A stretch of 64,000 nt of DNA from Proteles cristata cristata. Lineage: Eukaryota; Chordata; Mammalia; Carnivora; Hyaenidae. Below the pieces are notes generated by a model that worked only from the letters and a program-made list of their open reading frames with translations, had not been told where the DNA came from and made no database searches. Each line of letters starts with the position of its first letter. Position 1 is the first letter of the stretch. The position numbers and the translations under genes are program-made. The stretch covers positions 992,001-1,056,000 of the forward strand of contig JAESUZ010001058.1 of NCBI GenBank assembly GCA_017311185.1. The letters are read 5' to 3'. This document shows, piece after piece, positions 25,060 to 57,539 of this stretch.

Positions 25060-25900
25060 TTCATTTCAGCCTTTTCTATAAAACAGCCACAATGCTCTAT
25101 TTTTCCCCCACAATGAGCTTTTAATAAAGAGAATTGGATCATGCCAATTATCCACTTGCATCCTTTAAGTGCCCTTATATTGAACCTAGAAAGTCACACT
25201 CCTTACACTTCCCTGCAAGGTTCTCCACATCTGTCTCCAGCCTCCCTTTCAGCCACACCCTCAGCTATCTCCCACTCACCACCTTCGTTGTTTAGACCTC
25301 TCTGGTCTTTCTCAGAACATGCTTGTCACCAAGCCAGGCTCTTTCTCACTTCAGAGCCTTTGAGGTAGTTTGTGTGTAGATTGCCTCTCCTCACCCCACA
25401 CGCATCTGGCAGCTTCCATTCATTTCCTTAGGTCTCAGGTTAGATACATGCTCACAGTAGCCCTCTCTGCCTCCCAACCTAAAATTTCCCCCAGTAACAT
25501 TCATCACAATTTTTTTTTAATGTTTATTTTTGAGAGACAGAGAGAAAGCACCAGTGCATGAGTGGGGAGTGGTGCGGGAATGGGGCAAAAGACCCGAAGT
25601 GGGCTTTGCGCTAACAGAGAGCTCAAGCTCACAAACCATGAGATCATGACCTGAGCCGAAGTTGGACCCTTAACCTACTGAGCCCCCTAGGAGCCCCATC
25701 ACAATTTATAATGATACTTTTGTGTTTATTGACTATAGTCTCCCCTCTCCCATGCCCACCATGACAGCAAGAGCCAAGGGAGCAGTGACTATGCTTTGTT
25801 CTGGTTCTATACCAAGTGCCTAGGATGCTAATGGGAAAAGGAGATCTTAATATATACTGCAAGAAACAAACGGATGAATGAATGAATGACGTGTCGTCTT
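25060..25900 (+). mobile_element. L2 LINE fossil, split by a SINE
   Basis: Left part has L2-like CTACACTTCCCTGCAAGG-type text, CCCTCTCTGCCTCCC and a codon-free run to 25510. The right part (25698-25900) ends in GACAGCAAGAGCCAAGGGAG...GATGAATGAATGAATGA, an L2 3' end. The Can-SINE at 25511-25697 interrupts it. Confidence 0.6.
25511..25697 (-). mobile_element. Can-SINE, reverse, nested in an L2
   Basis: TTTAATGTTTATTTTTGAGAG at left, CCCCCTAGGAGCCCC at right. The repeat CATCACAATTT precedes and follows it (about 25501 and 25698), showing a target duplication within the older L2. Confidence 0.92.
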
Positions 25901-26297
25901 TAAGTGAGGGTTTCATTTGACTTCCCCAATTTCAATTTAGGTTTCTCTTCCTTTAAGTTTTGCCAACAATTCGAATGATAGGGGTGAGGAAACCGAGATG
26001 GGAAAAACTATACACAACCAGAAAAAGTTTAGATGACAGTGAAACAGCTCTCTCTCTATTCTGGTCATTCTTTTTCTCCTAAAGCCTGAAAAGGATGAAC
26101 CTTTTGGGACTATTGATTTTTTAGAATGCTGTTTAAAAGATTTAAGAACATTTTGCTCTATTCAAGATGGTTTCTATAAGTAGAAAAGGAGATACAGAAA
26201 AGCACCAAAACAATAACAACATTTGAATCAATAAGTACACTTTACATTTTTTGTCAGACAAATTCTTACCAAATGGCTTAGATAATATCATCTGTTC

Positions 26298-26300
<3 letters not shown>

Positions 26301-26336
<36 letters not shown>

Positions 26337-26337
26337 C
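26301..26337. repeat. (TG)n microsatellite with GC end
   Basis: About 15 GT units passing into CGCGCGC. Confidence 0.95.
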
Positions 26338-26404
26338 ATTCCTACTCACACATATCAAAATGAAGAAAAGCCCAAGGCAAGGTGCTCACATTTGCATCGT
26401 AAAG

Positions 26405-26460
26405 CACGTAGAACATTTAGAAACTGGCACCACACGTGGAACATTTAGAAACTGGCACCA
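26405..26460. repeat. Two-unit 28-bp tandem duplication
   Basis: Unit CACGTAGAACATTTAGAAAC... at 26405-26432 repeats at 26433-26460 with a single A/G difference. A recent local duplication. Confidence 0.95.
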
Positions 26461-26464
26461 CAGG

Positions 26465-27240
26465 GTAAGCTGAAGGCTTCGGGACACATTTATCTGCTGA
26501 TGTGTGGTCTAGGAAGTGTGTTTATTCCACCAGTTCCGCTTGCCACCTGACCCTCCAAAAAAGAAACACTCTTGCAAAGTCCTTTGTAAAGAGGTTTTGA
26601 GACCACTTGCTCCCTGCGTAGGGACAATTCCTTCACTTTTTCAGAATGATTGACAGTTCTTATGCATTCTGGAGTCTGGGCTGCAGTGGAGACTCAAACA
26701 GGAAGTAAGTGGAGTAAGGGGGAGTCCCTGACCAGTGGGCACTGATTAGAAGCAGCCCTTGAGAAACAGACTTGCTTCAGACAAATAGTTGTGTTACATG
26801 TAGCAAAAGGGAGAGCAAATGTAGTCCAGTGGAAGGAAACAAGCACTAAGGAACAGATGCAGGAATCAGGAGTATAACAGTCAGGATCGATTAGCATAAA
26901 AACAAACCTCTCCATACGTGATGAGGCACTGAGGAAGTATATGTGTGATTTTAGTTGCTTACCATGACTAATTTTAAAATAGTTAAAGTGCAGACTATCT
27001 TGCATTTTCAACGTGGCAGGAAAATCTCTTCAGGGATTTACAAGGCAACCATATGGATGTGGGGAAGTAATTGCTTTCTATTTAATTCTATTGATACTTC
27101 CCTCACCCTAGGAATTTCTTTGACCTTGGTAAAACCACAGTTCCTGGTGCTTTTCAACAACCTCTGAAGGGCGTCCTCTTTGTATTGGAGCTCTCAACAC
27201 AAACCCATGTAAGAGAACATGACGGCCTGTGAAGGTTAGA
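26465..27240. other. Intergenic, nothing recognised
   Basis: No supportable gene or named repeat. Confidence 0.45.
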
Positions 27241-27249
27241 ATTTCCAGG

Positions 27250-27314
27250 GATGGACTGAGTGTAATGAATGGACTCATGTAAGGGATGGACATATAAGGG
27301 ATGGACTCATGTAA
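27250..27314. repeat. Short minisatellite-like repeat beside the LTR
   Basis: The words ATGGACTCATGTAA and AAGGGATGGAC alternate (GGATGGACTCATGTAAGGG, GGATGGACATATAAGGG, GGATGGACTCATGTAATG). Confidence 0.75.
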
Positions 27315-27900
27315 TGTTATACCCAGATCGCAGTATCCTCACCGACCAGAGACCACCAGGGAGACTGAATCACGCATGCAAAGGCAAAGGGCTTTATTGT
27401 AGGCTCGAGCTCAGGCTCCCAGACCTCACCAATGCAATGGATCCGTGCTGAGAGCCCCGAACAAGGGCAGAGTAGGGTTTTTATGGGGTTTGAGATCGGG
27501 GAGTTACAGAAGTTGTGGCATGGGAACAGTGATCCAATCATAATTATTCAACATCATTGACAGTGGGTTTGACCATACACATTGTCTAGAGTATTCGTTA
27601 CTTTTGGCGGGATCCAATTACAACATTTAGAGTACCTTTAAATTCAACCAATCACAGAGCGAGCCTAGGGTCTTGTTCGGCGCCTAACGGGTTAACTTTA
27701 ACATTAGGTAACAGGGTCCTATCTATAGTTTCTATCTCCAGGCCTCTCCCTTAGTAATGTGGAGGGTGGTCGCTGGCCTTTCCTGATTGGGTGTTGCAAG
27801 GGTGGTTACTCCTGCCTTGGGCAATGTGTAACTGCCTGATAGTTTCGGGGAAGCCGAAACTCAGGCCTTCTGGTTTAGAGGGGAAACTTCAAGCCTGTCA
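27315..27900 (-). mobile_element. Solo LTR of a gammaretrovirus-like (ERV1) endogenous element
   Basis: Read on the minus strand it opens TGACAGGCTTGAAG and closes GGGTATAACA, so both ends carry TG...CA. In order it has CCAAT (complement of 27786-27790), an ATAAAAA box near 27478, AATAAA (complement of 27393-27398), and a U5-like segment with GGTCGGTGAGGATAC. No gag, pol or env homology flanks it, so it appears to be a recombined solo LTR. The TG/CA limits are my choice; the 4-6 bp flanks do not match, so they may be off by a few bases. Confidence 0.7.
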
Positions 27901-28860
27901 TGGAGTCAGTTTGGTTTAGACGCTTAGACTTGTGGCCTTACAGTATGACTAGAGAAGTGTGTCTCTTCCCTGGGCTTGCAGGCACTCACTGTCCAAATCC
28001 TTTGATCCTTCAGCCCTGCTTAACTTGGTGTGAGCTCCAATCTCAGTCAGAATGTCCCCACAGTGTCGCACAGATGTCCACCAGGAGCTCCAGGTTCACA
28101 TCCTGTTAGAATTCTAAGTGAAAAGAGGTACCTTTTTCCGATTGGCCAGTAAAAACCCTCATTGGGCTTTCAGTGGGTTTGGGTGGGGCCTCTTCTTCCA
28201 CACAGTTTCTGTTTCTCTTCATGTTATACTGCCTTTATTTTATTTCTTGAGATGGATCTCTCCTGCATAATGCTGTTCCTTCTGTCAGACTCCTCTCTTC
28301 CAACAGGACCAATTTAACTCCTGACTCATTCTTCCAATCTCTGCTAAAATGCCTTTTTGTTAGTGTGAAGTTCCCTGATTCCCTAGTGAGCTCTGCAAGT
28401 TTATGTGTTGCCTTCGGACAGGGTACCTTGCAGCTATACTGGGGTAGCACTGTGGTTATCTACTGGGATGCCTAGAAGTCTGGTTAAGATAAGGAGAAAA
28501 TGTGCCAGCTAAGACTTTATAATGTGCTGTTTAAAGTTCCAAATTCACCTGGAGGCAACCGGTATTAGCTGGAGTAGGCTTTTTAGGATGTGTAGATTGA
28601 TACTTTGCATCTGTTTCAACAGGGCATACAGCCTGCCTGGGTTTTTACATGGCTAATGATATAAAAGACCCCTCAATAAATATGTGTCTGGGCCCAGTTA
28701 ATTTTCTTGACAGTGTATAATCTGAAGATGAAGCATGTCCTGTCCTAAGTAACTAAGAAAGGCCTCAGAGGTGGAGGGGTGGTATGCCTGGGATATTGGA
28801 GCCAAATATGATTGCCTATCCTTTGTCCTGATATATTGTATCTTCTACCTGTATGAAAAC
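27901..28860. other. Intergenic, no gene recognised
   Basis: No supportable coding sequence. AATAAA occurs on the + strand near 28675 without other transcript evidence. Confidence 0.45.
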
Positions 28861-28861
28861 C

Positions 28862-29140
28862 TTACATGGGCATTGGCGAGTATGTGGAGAAAGGAGAACC
28901 CTCCTGCACTGTTGGGGAGAATGGAAACCGGTGCAGCCACTATGGAAAACAGTATGGAGTTTCCTCAAAAAGTTAAACACAGAACTACCCTATGATCCAG
29001 CAATCACACTACTATTTACCCGAAGAATACATAAATACTAATTCAAAAGGATACATGCACCCCAATGTTTATAGCTGCATTATCTGCAATAGCAAAATTA
29101 TGGAAACAGCTCATGTCCATCGATTGATGAATGAAGATTA
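28862..29140 (+). mobile_element. L1 ORF2 fragment
   Basis: GGCATTGGCGAGTATGTGGAG, CCTCCTGCACTGTTGGGGAG and the peptide [15 protein letters not shown] are L1 ORF2 C-terminal words. Truncated at both ends and interrupted by stops. Confidence 0.85.
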
Positions 29141-29217
29141 GGATGGTGCCTATGTAGACAGAATCTGGAGTCACACCGTCCACCTGTGCTGTCATTTCAT
29201 GATAATTTCTTTTTTAG

Positions 29218-29430
29218 TTTTTTTTAATGTTTATTTTTGAGAGAGAGAGACAGAGTGCAAGTGGGGGAGAGGCAGAGAGAAAGGGAGACACAGAATCTGA
29301 AGCAGGTTCCAGGCTCCGAGTTTTCTGCAGAGCCTGATGTGGGGCTTAAACTCACGAACTCATAAAGAGTGAGATCATGACCTGAGCTGAAAGTTGGATA
29401 CCTAACCAACTGAGACAGCCAGGTGCCCCA
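29218..29430 (-). mobile_element. Can-SINE, reverse
   Basis: TTTTAATGTTTATTTTTGAGAG at left, CAGCCAGGTGCCCC at right. Confidence 0.92.
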
Positions 29431-31379
29431 GTTGCTGACAAATCCACCTTTTGGCTGACATTCTTATTTCTTTGGCCGTGCAGTATATTGTGTTAATTTG
29501 AGATCCATTCAGACTTATCTGAAATACTGTCTATTGTTCATTTTGTTCTGTCTTGGTTTTATTAATATTTGTGAGGGAATACTTATGTTTCTTATTTCCA
29601 GCTTTCTAGGAGAGGAGCATCACACTGGAGCCTACATGTCTCAACAACAAAGAACATAATAATCTCCCAGGTTCAGAAAAGATATGGATATTTCAAACCA
29701 TCTTTTAAAAAAGTCACTAAGCCTATGGAAATCAAATCATCTTTTATGTATTAGTTCCTCAGTCTTATTTACTGAAGATAAAAGGGAAACTCTATCATTA
29801 TTAATCCTGAATAAAATACACACACACATGCATCACATAATACTCAACTATTTATCTAGGATAAAAAAAAATCCCCACTGAGTACCAGAATATTAACAGA
29901 ACATTCCGTTTTTCTTTATTGCCCAGATAAAATTCATGATGTAGTAACAATTACCTAAGGATCTAAGAATGTGAGCATGGGCTTATTTGATGTGCATAAA
30001 TGCATCATCTGCCTTCATTTATAAATTCCATCCAGGGTTCATTGTTACAGAAACACAAATTCAGAGAAAATATATAGCCTATATAAATAGAAAATAATAA
30101 TACCATTCAGATGACTATTTACTTCAAATTTATATCTGTGTGTAGAAGGCATCTAAATTCTTCTTTTCCTCCCTTCTCATACCACCTTCCTCAAAAGCAA
30201 ACTACAGGCTGAGTAGCTCTCTTGGGTACCTACGTGGCTATATAGGGAATTTGCTCAATTGTGAATTCAACAAAAATGGCTAAATTAAGTGTGTGTGTGG
30301 GTGATTTCTTTGTACCAATTAGTCATGACTTTATTCTGAGCATAGTGTTGAATGCATCTATCTGATTCTCATGGTTATAATTTTTAGTGATTGATGATAC
30401 TCAACTCAAGTTTGAAGAAACAGAAATGACTTTCTCCTTTTAAGCAGCTGCTGACTTGGTTCTCATTGCTATTCTTGCTCATTCTTTATCCTTAAGAATG
30501 ATTTAGACAAATCTGGAAGTTTGTAAAAGTTACTTTTTTTTAAAAGAGAGAAAGCTTGTTATACAAAATGAACCCCAAGAAGTCACTGTCAAAATCTTTA
30601 CACTCAAAGTTGCACACAAAAACATGTCATTTGTAGCAGATCTTACCAGATGCCCCTTTCCCACGGGCACACCCATTCATTGCTCAATGGCTGTGGGTGG
30701 TGGCTCAAAACTACTCCCTTTTCTGGAGGATTGCCTTTGGCTGATCAGAGACACCTTGCCTCTGTGAGGTCTCTGTCCCCACAAGAAGCTGGTCAATGAC
30801 TGACTGATACAGGTTACAACAGCCAGCCTCATTCCCTCTGGGCAGGGCAGCCCCTGTGATATCCTCCATATCACCCCATGGACTCTAGCTGAATCTTTCT
30901 TTCTTTTCCTTAGATCTCACCCCCACCCCATCCCCTGCTTTATTTTGCATCTCTCATGCCCTGAAAAGTTTCTCCTGGGAGTAGTCCTGCAAAAAAGCAT
31001 TTACACAAATTTCCATCTCTGGCTGTATGTCTAGGGAGCTTGACCTAAGACTCCATTTTAATTACCTAACTATTTTGATTCCAAAAGAAATTGGTTAGTC
31101 TCTAGAAACAAAACAAACATTTGAGCCACTAGAATTGCTATGCTGGAATTAGTGACTATTTCCATAACTAATGGGTAATGCTCATTTTTTCTGATTATCA
31201 GAAACTAGATAAAGAAAATGTCTACGTGTCTAAATCACTTCAACAGACAACCCGAACATGAATCATCTTCAACAAACCATTACTCTTCTGATCGTCTAAG
31301 TCTAGGTCCTCATCCTTGTGCCTTCTTTTTGGTTTACCTTGCCTCTAGAGACCAATAGAAGGTTAAAAACAAGTCCCTT
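29431..31379. other. Intergenic, nothing recognised
   Basis: A/T-rich sequence without a supportable gene or named repeat. Confidence 0.45.
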
Positions 31380-31570
31380 ACTGGGCACCGACTGCATATA
31401 CACAGAGCTAGAAATCTTACAGATATAATGCCATTCAATCCTCAAGGTTCTTTATTGAGGGACAGATACATATCCCTACTGTATATAGGGTGAAATTGAG
31501 ATTGAGAGACAATTTATGACTTGATCCATAGACATGCAGCTAATAAATGGCAGAGTGAGGATTCAGATTC
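31380..31570 (-). mobile_element. MIR-like SINE fossil, reverse
   Basis: Contains CTGGGCACCGACTGCATATA, GGTGAAATTGAGATTGAGAG and CATGCAGCTAATAAATGGCAGAG, following the MIR order in reverse. Confidence 0.6.
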
Positions 31571-31794
31571 ACCTCTGCAGACTACAAAAACCACATTCTT
31601 AACCGATTTACACAGTGTCAGTTTAAAGATAAGGACATGAAAGAGGAGACTATTTCCTTCTAGACTGAAGAGGCTACATCTACATTTCTGTAGCACTATT
31701 GGTGTCCCTTTTCCCATAGGGTCCCCACCCCCCAGCTTCTGCGTGCTTTTTCAACCAGCTCCCCCATGACCTACGATTCAATTCATTGAATTGC

Positions 31795-31856
31795 TTTTTT
31801 TTTTTTTTTTTCTTTTTTTTTCTTTTTTTTTTTTTTTTATTTTTTTCTTTTTTTAC
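31795..31856. repeat. Long T-rich tract with duplicated flanks
   Basis: About 60 nt of nearly pure T with a few C. The flanks GAATTGCTTTT (31788-31798 and 31900-31910) repeat, and AACAGCCTTACTAGTAC occurs at 31874-31890 and 31920-31936. It looks like a poly(A)-primed insertion on the minus strand plus a local duplication. Confidence 0.8.
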
Positions 31857-31936
31857 AAATAGAGCACTATGATAACAGCCTTACTAGTACGATTCCATTG
31901 AATTGCTTTTGAGCAATGAAACAGCCTTACTAGTAC

Positions 31937-32497
31937 CCTCTAGGCTGCAATTATTAACAGATGCAGGAATTCAAAAGCCTGGTACTTTTTGCCTGTTCTC
32001 TACAGCTCCCTGTGGGTTCATTTGAAGCTGGGACTTCACCAGGAAATTCGGGCTTGTTTGTCTTCCTTCACTTTCTCTGTCCTGCTCACCCCCACACCTC
32101 CCACTAGTCTCCCCAGGAGCATTTTGTCCACAAATCACCTGCTCCTGAATTCTTGGCTCCTTCTGAGAGAATCATAACTAAGTCAATATACATAGAGGAA
32201 TAAAACAGACAAATACTCATGAAATCACTTTGGCATTCTGGAAATTTGGGTGAACTTGTTTTATTTTTTCAAAGAAATAATTTTGTTGTTTATTGAAAAA
32301 TCATACATGCCCACTGTTTAAAAAAAGAAAAAATATAAATTAAAACAATACAATAAAAGTCAATTCATAATTCTAAAACCCAGAAAAATTATTTGAGTGT
32401 GGCATATTTACATGTCTAAGATTACTATACATACCATTTATAATGTTTTTTTAGATGTAATTTTAATATGCTATTTTTTATGACAGTAAAATTTTGA
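31937..32497. other. Intergenic, nothing recognised
   Basis: A/T-rich; no supportable feature. Confidence 0.45.
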
Positions 32498-32699
32498 CTA
32501 CAAAAATTTTTTTAATTAGATAGAGACAGAGTATGGGCAGGAGAGGGCCAGAGAGAGAGGACGACACAGAATCTAAAGTTGGCTCTAGGCTCCAAGCTGT
32601 CAGCACAGAGCCTGATGGGGGACTCAAACTCACAAATTGCGAGATCATGACCTTAGTCAAAGTTGGACACTTAACCAACTAAGCCACCCAGCCATCCCT
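32498..32699 (-). mobile_element. Can-SINE, reverse, diverged
   Basis: ATTAGATAGAGACAGAGTATG at left, CCACCCAGCCATCCC at right. Confidence 0.88.
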
Positions 32700-33189
32700 C
32701 TATAATATATTTTTTAAGCTTGTATAATGTTCTCTACTATACTTTTTGGGAGTGGGACCAAGCCCTCACTTGATGCTGCTTGTCCATGGGCCACTCTTTG
32801 GTTAGTACTGAAAGCCTTATAGGGCCATCAAAGAACTCTGGCTTTGTGCTGTTTGGGTTTAGTGTTAACTTGAAATAAACTGACTCACTCAAATGTTCCT
32901 TCACACAGTTCCCATTTAACATTTTGTTGAGCCAATCAAATGAATATAAACACTTCATATATTGGGAAAGAGAATTAATAGGACTTGACACTTTCAGTGT
33001 ACATTTGCAAATGGCTGAAGGTGATCACAAAACACCACTATATAAGAAACTAGCACTGAGAAAGTGTTGGTATTTGCTGGGGTGACAGCAGAAAGTGAAA
33101 CACTCTGAAAGTCTGCTATTGCAGACTCATTTTCCTTGTACCTGAGTAAAACCATGGGTAGGCATTCTCCCCTCCACTCCACCCCCCCA

Positions 33190-34320
33190 CCCAGTATTCA
33201 AGAAATAAAACATCCTCTAATTATTGGAGGAAAAAACATGTCTTGTTCTCAGGAGCCACATTGAAGGGGCTTCCACTGGCAAAATCAGGGACAATTTGAG
33301 CATCAAAATGATATTAGTAAAGGATTTTAAACTCATTAAATGAAAAAGGAATACATGGGTCCATACGGATTTAAATCTGTAAGTTAATGGGGAAGAAGAT
33401 ATAGCTCTGCCCAAAAGTAGAAAGCCAATAGGAAATGTAGAAAGAATGTGGAAATCAGAAATTCATCTCATGACAGCTATCCTTATGGTAACTATTTCAG
33501 GCAAGACTCCTCATGAGTGCTAAAAGTAGTGGGTGACAATTATGGGAGTAACAGGAAATCTATATAGTTTCATAGGTTCTATTCATAGAATACTTATTAA
33601 GTACAAAGGGGAAAATAACTTTACAGTAGAGAAACCAGATAGATACCACTTTAATCAAGAGATTAACATTCACAAAGTTACATCACATGTCGACATCACA
33701 TGCCTCCCAATATGATGTACTGAGAAGGGTACAGTGGTATTCCTGCCTCACATGTATCACTTGAATCTATCTTGCCCTCAAACTTGAAGGGCATTTTCAA
33801 AATAACTGCATGTGTTCTTCTAATACTATCAATGTCATAAAAAAAAAAAAGCAGATTGAGGAACTTTTTTTTAGAGGTGGGACAACAAAATGCAGCCTGT
33901 GATCTGGGATTTTCTTTTGGTATAAAGGATATTATTGGGACAAATAGCAAAATCTGAATAAGGTCTGTAGACATGACTAGTTAATTCAAATATTGAATTC
34001 CTAATTTTGACAGTTGTAATATGATTGTGTAAAAGAATGTCTTTGATTTTGGAGATACATACTGAAGTATTTAAGGGTAAGGGACATTATGTCCTCAACA
34101 GACATTCAAATAGTCCAGAAAGAAAAATTACACACACATACACACTATGTATATGGAGAGAGAAACAGAAAGAAATAAGCCATGTGGTTAGCATGTGGGT
34201 AATCTGGGCAAAGAATATATAGGGATTCTTTGTAAAATTCTTGCAACTTTTTTGTATACTGGACATTAACTCAACACTTTAAAATGATTAAAAATAGACA
34301 CACAAAATACCTCATGAAAC
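33190..34320 (+). mobile_element. Old L1 (L1M-type) 3' end
   Basis: Contains GTGGGTGACAATTATGGGAG, GTACAAAGGGGAAAATAAC, ATTGGGACAAATAGCAAAAT and TGAATAAGGTCTGTAGAC, then TTCTTGCAACTTTTTTGTA. These are words of ancient mammalian L1M 3' UTRs in forward order. Noncoding and about 1.1 kb. Confidence 0.75.
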
Positions 34321-35040
34321 AAACAAAATTTAGTTCTAAGAGCAAATGTCCAGGCTCCCTAACAAAAACCTTGTAAGGAACTCCAGCTCAAGCCTGCCTC
34401 AGAAAAGTGGGCCTGGATAGCTACTTGCTCACTCATCCAGCCTCCTCCCCACTTACCAGCTACAGTAAAGGCTCTTCACAGGTGGAAAGTGAAGGAGGTG
34501 ACAAGCAGAGGGCTTTGTTGTATATGGGTGACTGAGTTGTAACCTGGAGTTAGTGGCCTTTGGTAAGGCAGATCCTAAAGTGACTTTTTTTTTTTTTTGT
34601 CAATGGAGCTTTTGTGGATATTTTTGGATCTTCCGCCCAGCACTCACTACATTTCCTGGTGTCAGTGATGCCTCTCCTAGCTTTTTACTCAGTAGTACAG
34701 CTCCAGCAATGTCCAGTTTCATGTCTCAATTTGGCTAGGCTAGGTTCTAGTACACAGTTACTCAGTCAAACATGAATTGTAGATGTTGCTGTGAAAGAGC
34801 TGTGTAGGTGTAATTAACATCTACAATTAGTTGACTTTATATAAAGGAGATTATCCTCTATCATCTGGGTGGGCCTAATCCTTTCAGTTGAAAGACCAGA
34901 ACTAAGGTTTCCCTGAAGAAGAAGAAATTCCACTTGTGAACTACATGGATAGCCCTCACCCAAGAGTTTCCAGCCTGGACTTCCTGGTGACCTGTTCTGC
35001 CAGCCCCCATAGTCATGTAAGTCAGCTCCTTGCAATAAAT
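34321..35040. other. Intergenic, partly old repeat
   Basis: No gene recognised. The end (34900-35040, GCAATAAATCCCTTTATC) looks like the A-rich tail of an old element that seeded the next microsatellite. Confidence 0.45.
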
Positions 35041-35200
<160 letters not shown>

Positions 35201-35559
35201 GGTAGAATCCTTTTCCAAGTATCATCCCCTGGCCCAAATCCCAATGGACACTTACAAGGTGTATCTCTTAAATCCCCCACTTCTCCCTTGCCCCCCATGC
35301 ATATGCCATAAGAAAAAGTCACACATGATATCTTGTCCTTCTTTATCATATGCATATTTTTTGGTACCTGGAAATTTTGTTCCAAGTTTCCACTATTGTA
35401 TGAATACCACTTGAATTGTTCCTCAATTGCACAAGACCCTGGGAAATGCTCCTTTCAGCCTGGGAAATGCTTATTTTGTAGTACACAGAAGATAAGGGAA
35501 TGCATTTTGAAGTTTTTTGCTAGGGGGACTCAGAATCATAACTAATACTGTACTGTTAT

Positions 35560-35900
35560 CTTAGTTTGGGTCCTTCCAGAAGCAACCTTGAGATAAGGGT
35601 TTAGGTGTATGTATTTTGGAGGTCATCTTGATAAAGACTTGAAGATGTGGAAGAAATGTGGGAGGACAGGGAAGGGAAGGCTGCCAACAAAGGGTGTGTT
35701 ATCAAATTACCATTGTGGGCAATGTGATATCAACCTCTTGGAGGAACTTAGGCAGTCAATAGGAATGCTCACTTCCAAACAATCCAACCAGAGCGGTGAG
35801 GGAGCTGGGGTGTTAATACACTGTATCTGTTCACTCGCTGGTTGAGAGCTGCTTCCAGGAGGCTCTTGTTCTCATGCACTTGGGCCCTATTCTACAAGTT
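35560..35900 (+). repeat. Dispersed repeat family X, copy 3
   Basis: TATCTTAGTTTGGGTCCTTCC, GAGATAAGGGTTTAGGTG, GGACAGGGAAGGGAAGGCTG and TTGTGGGCAATGTGATATCA parallel the copies at 15345 and 18400. Confidence 0.6.
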
Positions 35901-36440
35901 TAAATGTCAGGGTCAGCCTTCCAGCATCTGAATGTTAGGCCTGCTTCAATCAAGGAGAAAGGGGTGGAGTGCTGACAGTGTCAGCTTAAAGTGCCAAAGC
36001 TTATTTGACCCAGGGATCTAATACAAACCACATATGATGGCGTGTAAGAAATAAGCCCTTTCCGTAATGGATTAGAACTACTTCACTGCCCTGCTATTAA
36101 ATTGTTTTCATCAATTTCCACTAGAATTATATCTTTAACAAACATAATGGTGTACATCTTGTAAATTTTTTGACAAATTTTTTGACATATTTATAACCAA
36201 AGTGCCATTTTTTCTACTACATCCTTAAAGAAGATTAAGGGGTTTATCTAGGATGACATGTAGTTCATTGCAAAGTAAAATACACCTTCTCTAGATAGCT
36301 CAGAATATTTATAGCTGGTAAAGGAAAAACAAATATCTGGTTACAAATTCTTAATTTTGTGTATTCCTTTGACTTTGATGGAAATGCTGACTTTCTCCCT
36401 GGGCCTTGAAGTGTTAACCCCAAGAAGCAACTGCTGTGAT
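35901..36440 (-). other. ANKEF1: Immediate 3' flank and probable 3' UTR of ANKEF1
   Basis: Downstream of the TAA on the minus strand. Only variant poly(A) hexamers are seen (TATAAA at 36308-36313 and near 36190). The UTR end is unknown. Confidence 0.4.
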
Positions 36441-56177
<19,737 letters not shown>

Positions 56178-57539
56178 CTACAGTGGCAAAAACAAAAAGA
56201 GAAACATAGAAAACTCAACGTTAATTCTGTCATCTATAATTTTAAGCCTTCCCTTCTAAGAAGGAAGGCTGTTTCTTACAAAATGATATTACCATAATTT
56301 ATGGCAACTGCTTTCATGAAAGTATAAATTACACATAAATACAAAGAATATTCAGTTAGCATAAAATTAAAATATTTCAGAACAAATCTTTCATCCTAAT
56401 TAATATCAGCCTTGCTATGTAGCTTTCTTGTTAATTTAATTTCTTGTTTCATTTAATCTTCCTTGACATAGATTTCCCGTTTTACCCACAAAGAATGTAA
56501 GGCTAACTAAAGTGCCAATGTAAGGGTTTAAGCTTCCCACTACATGGCTCTGTTACCAGCATGCCCTGCAACAGAGACCACACAGGTTTTAGTAGTTAAA
56601 AAATGTTTTAAAAGACCGTGCAGAATTTTGAGGTGCTTATTATTAGGAGAAATCTACTGGGCTCTGTGATATACCAAACATGTGATTACTGTGTCATCTT
56701 ATATGGGAATGAGGTAGGTAAATGCTTGGGAGAGAAATGTCATTTTCATTTCATCCCACTGCTTTACTGTAATGAGCATTCTAATATGAAATTTTATCTC
56801 CTTTTATTTATGGAAAAACAATCTTTTCAGTTGAGTCAGGGTAAGTATACCCAGCTTGCTTTTCCTACCTCACTTTTTCTGGGAAAAGAAACCCATTATC
56901 TTATTGGGAATCCATTCCAGATCATACAGTAGCGCTATCCTAGGCCAAGTCATTGCCACAGACTTTCGGTTTGTCTCACTGCTTCTACAACAGACTCCTA
57001 AGTTCCTTTCTCTGGTCAGTCCTCAGAAACATCTTTCTAAAATATAGATCAGATAAAGTTAAGCAAGCTTTGACACTCAGCATTTCGGATGGGTCTGCCC
57101 CTTCCATGCCCTATGATAGAAATGGGTCCAAGGTTGAGGCTTAGTCTGTGTGGGTGAGCACATGCTCAGGAGAGACATCAGCCAGTCAGCACCCTAGGAG
57201 ACCCTTGTGTCAGAACTACACGGTCAGACTACTGTGTGCTGACACTGCTAAGCAGTAGGCTGTGAGGCGATAGTTGCAGGAACCATGTTGGCTGTCAGAG
57301 AGAGTACGTGTTACAGAGACTGAGCCTGAGGGCTGAGATTGGGACTCAGTTGTGCCAGAATTCACCTACCACTTGAGCATATGTAACGTGTTACTTAGTG
57401 CAACATTAGCTCAGGGTTGCAGGAGTAAACATCCTCTCCCCATCCCCACCTCCCTTCACTTGTATAAGCTAGTTAGCGGAGTTTCTGTCCTTTGCAACTG
57501 AAAAGATTTCATCTTACTACAAAATCTGAAACCGCACCA

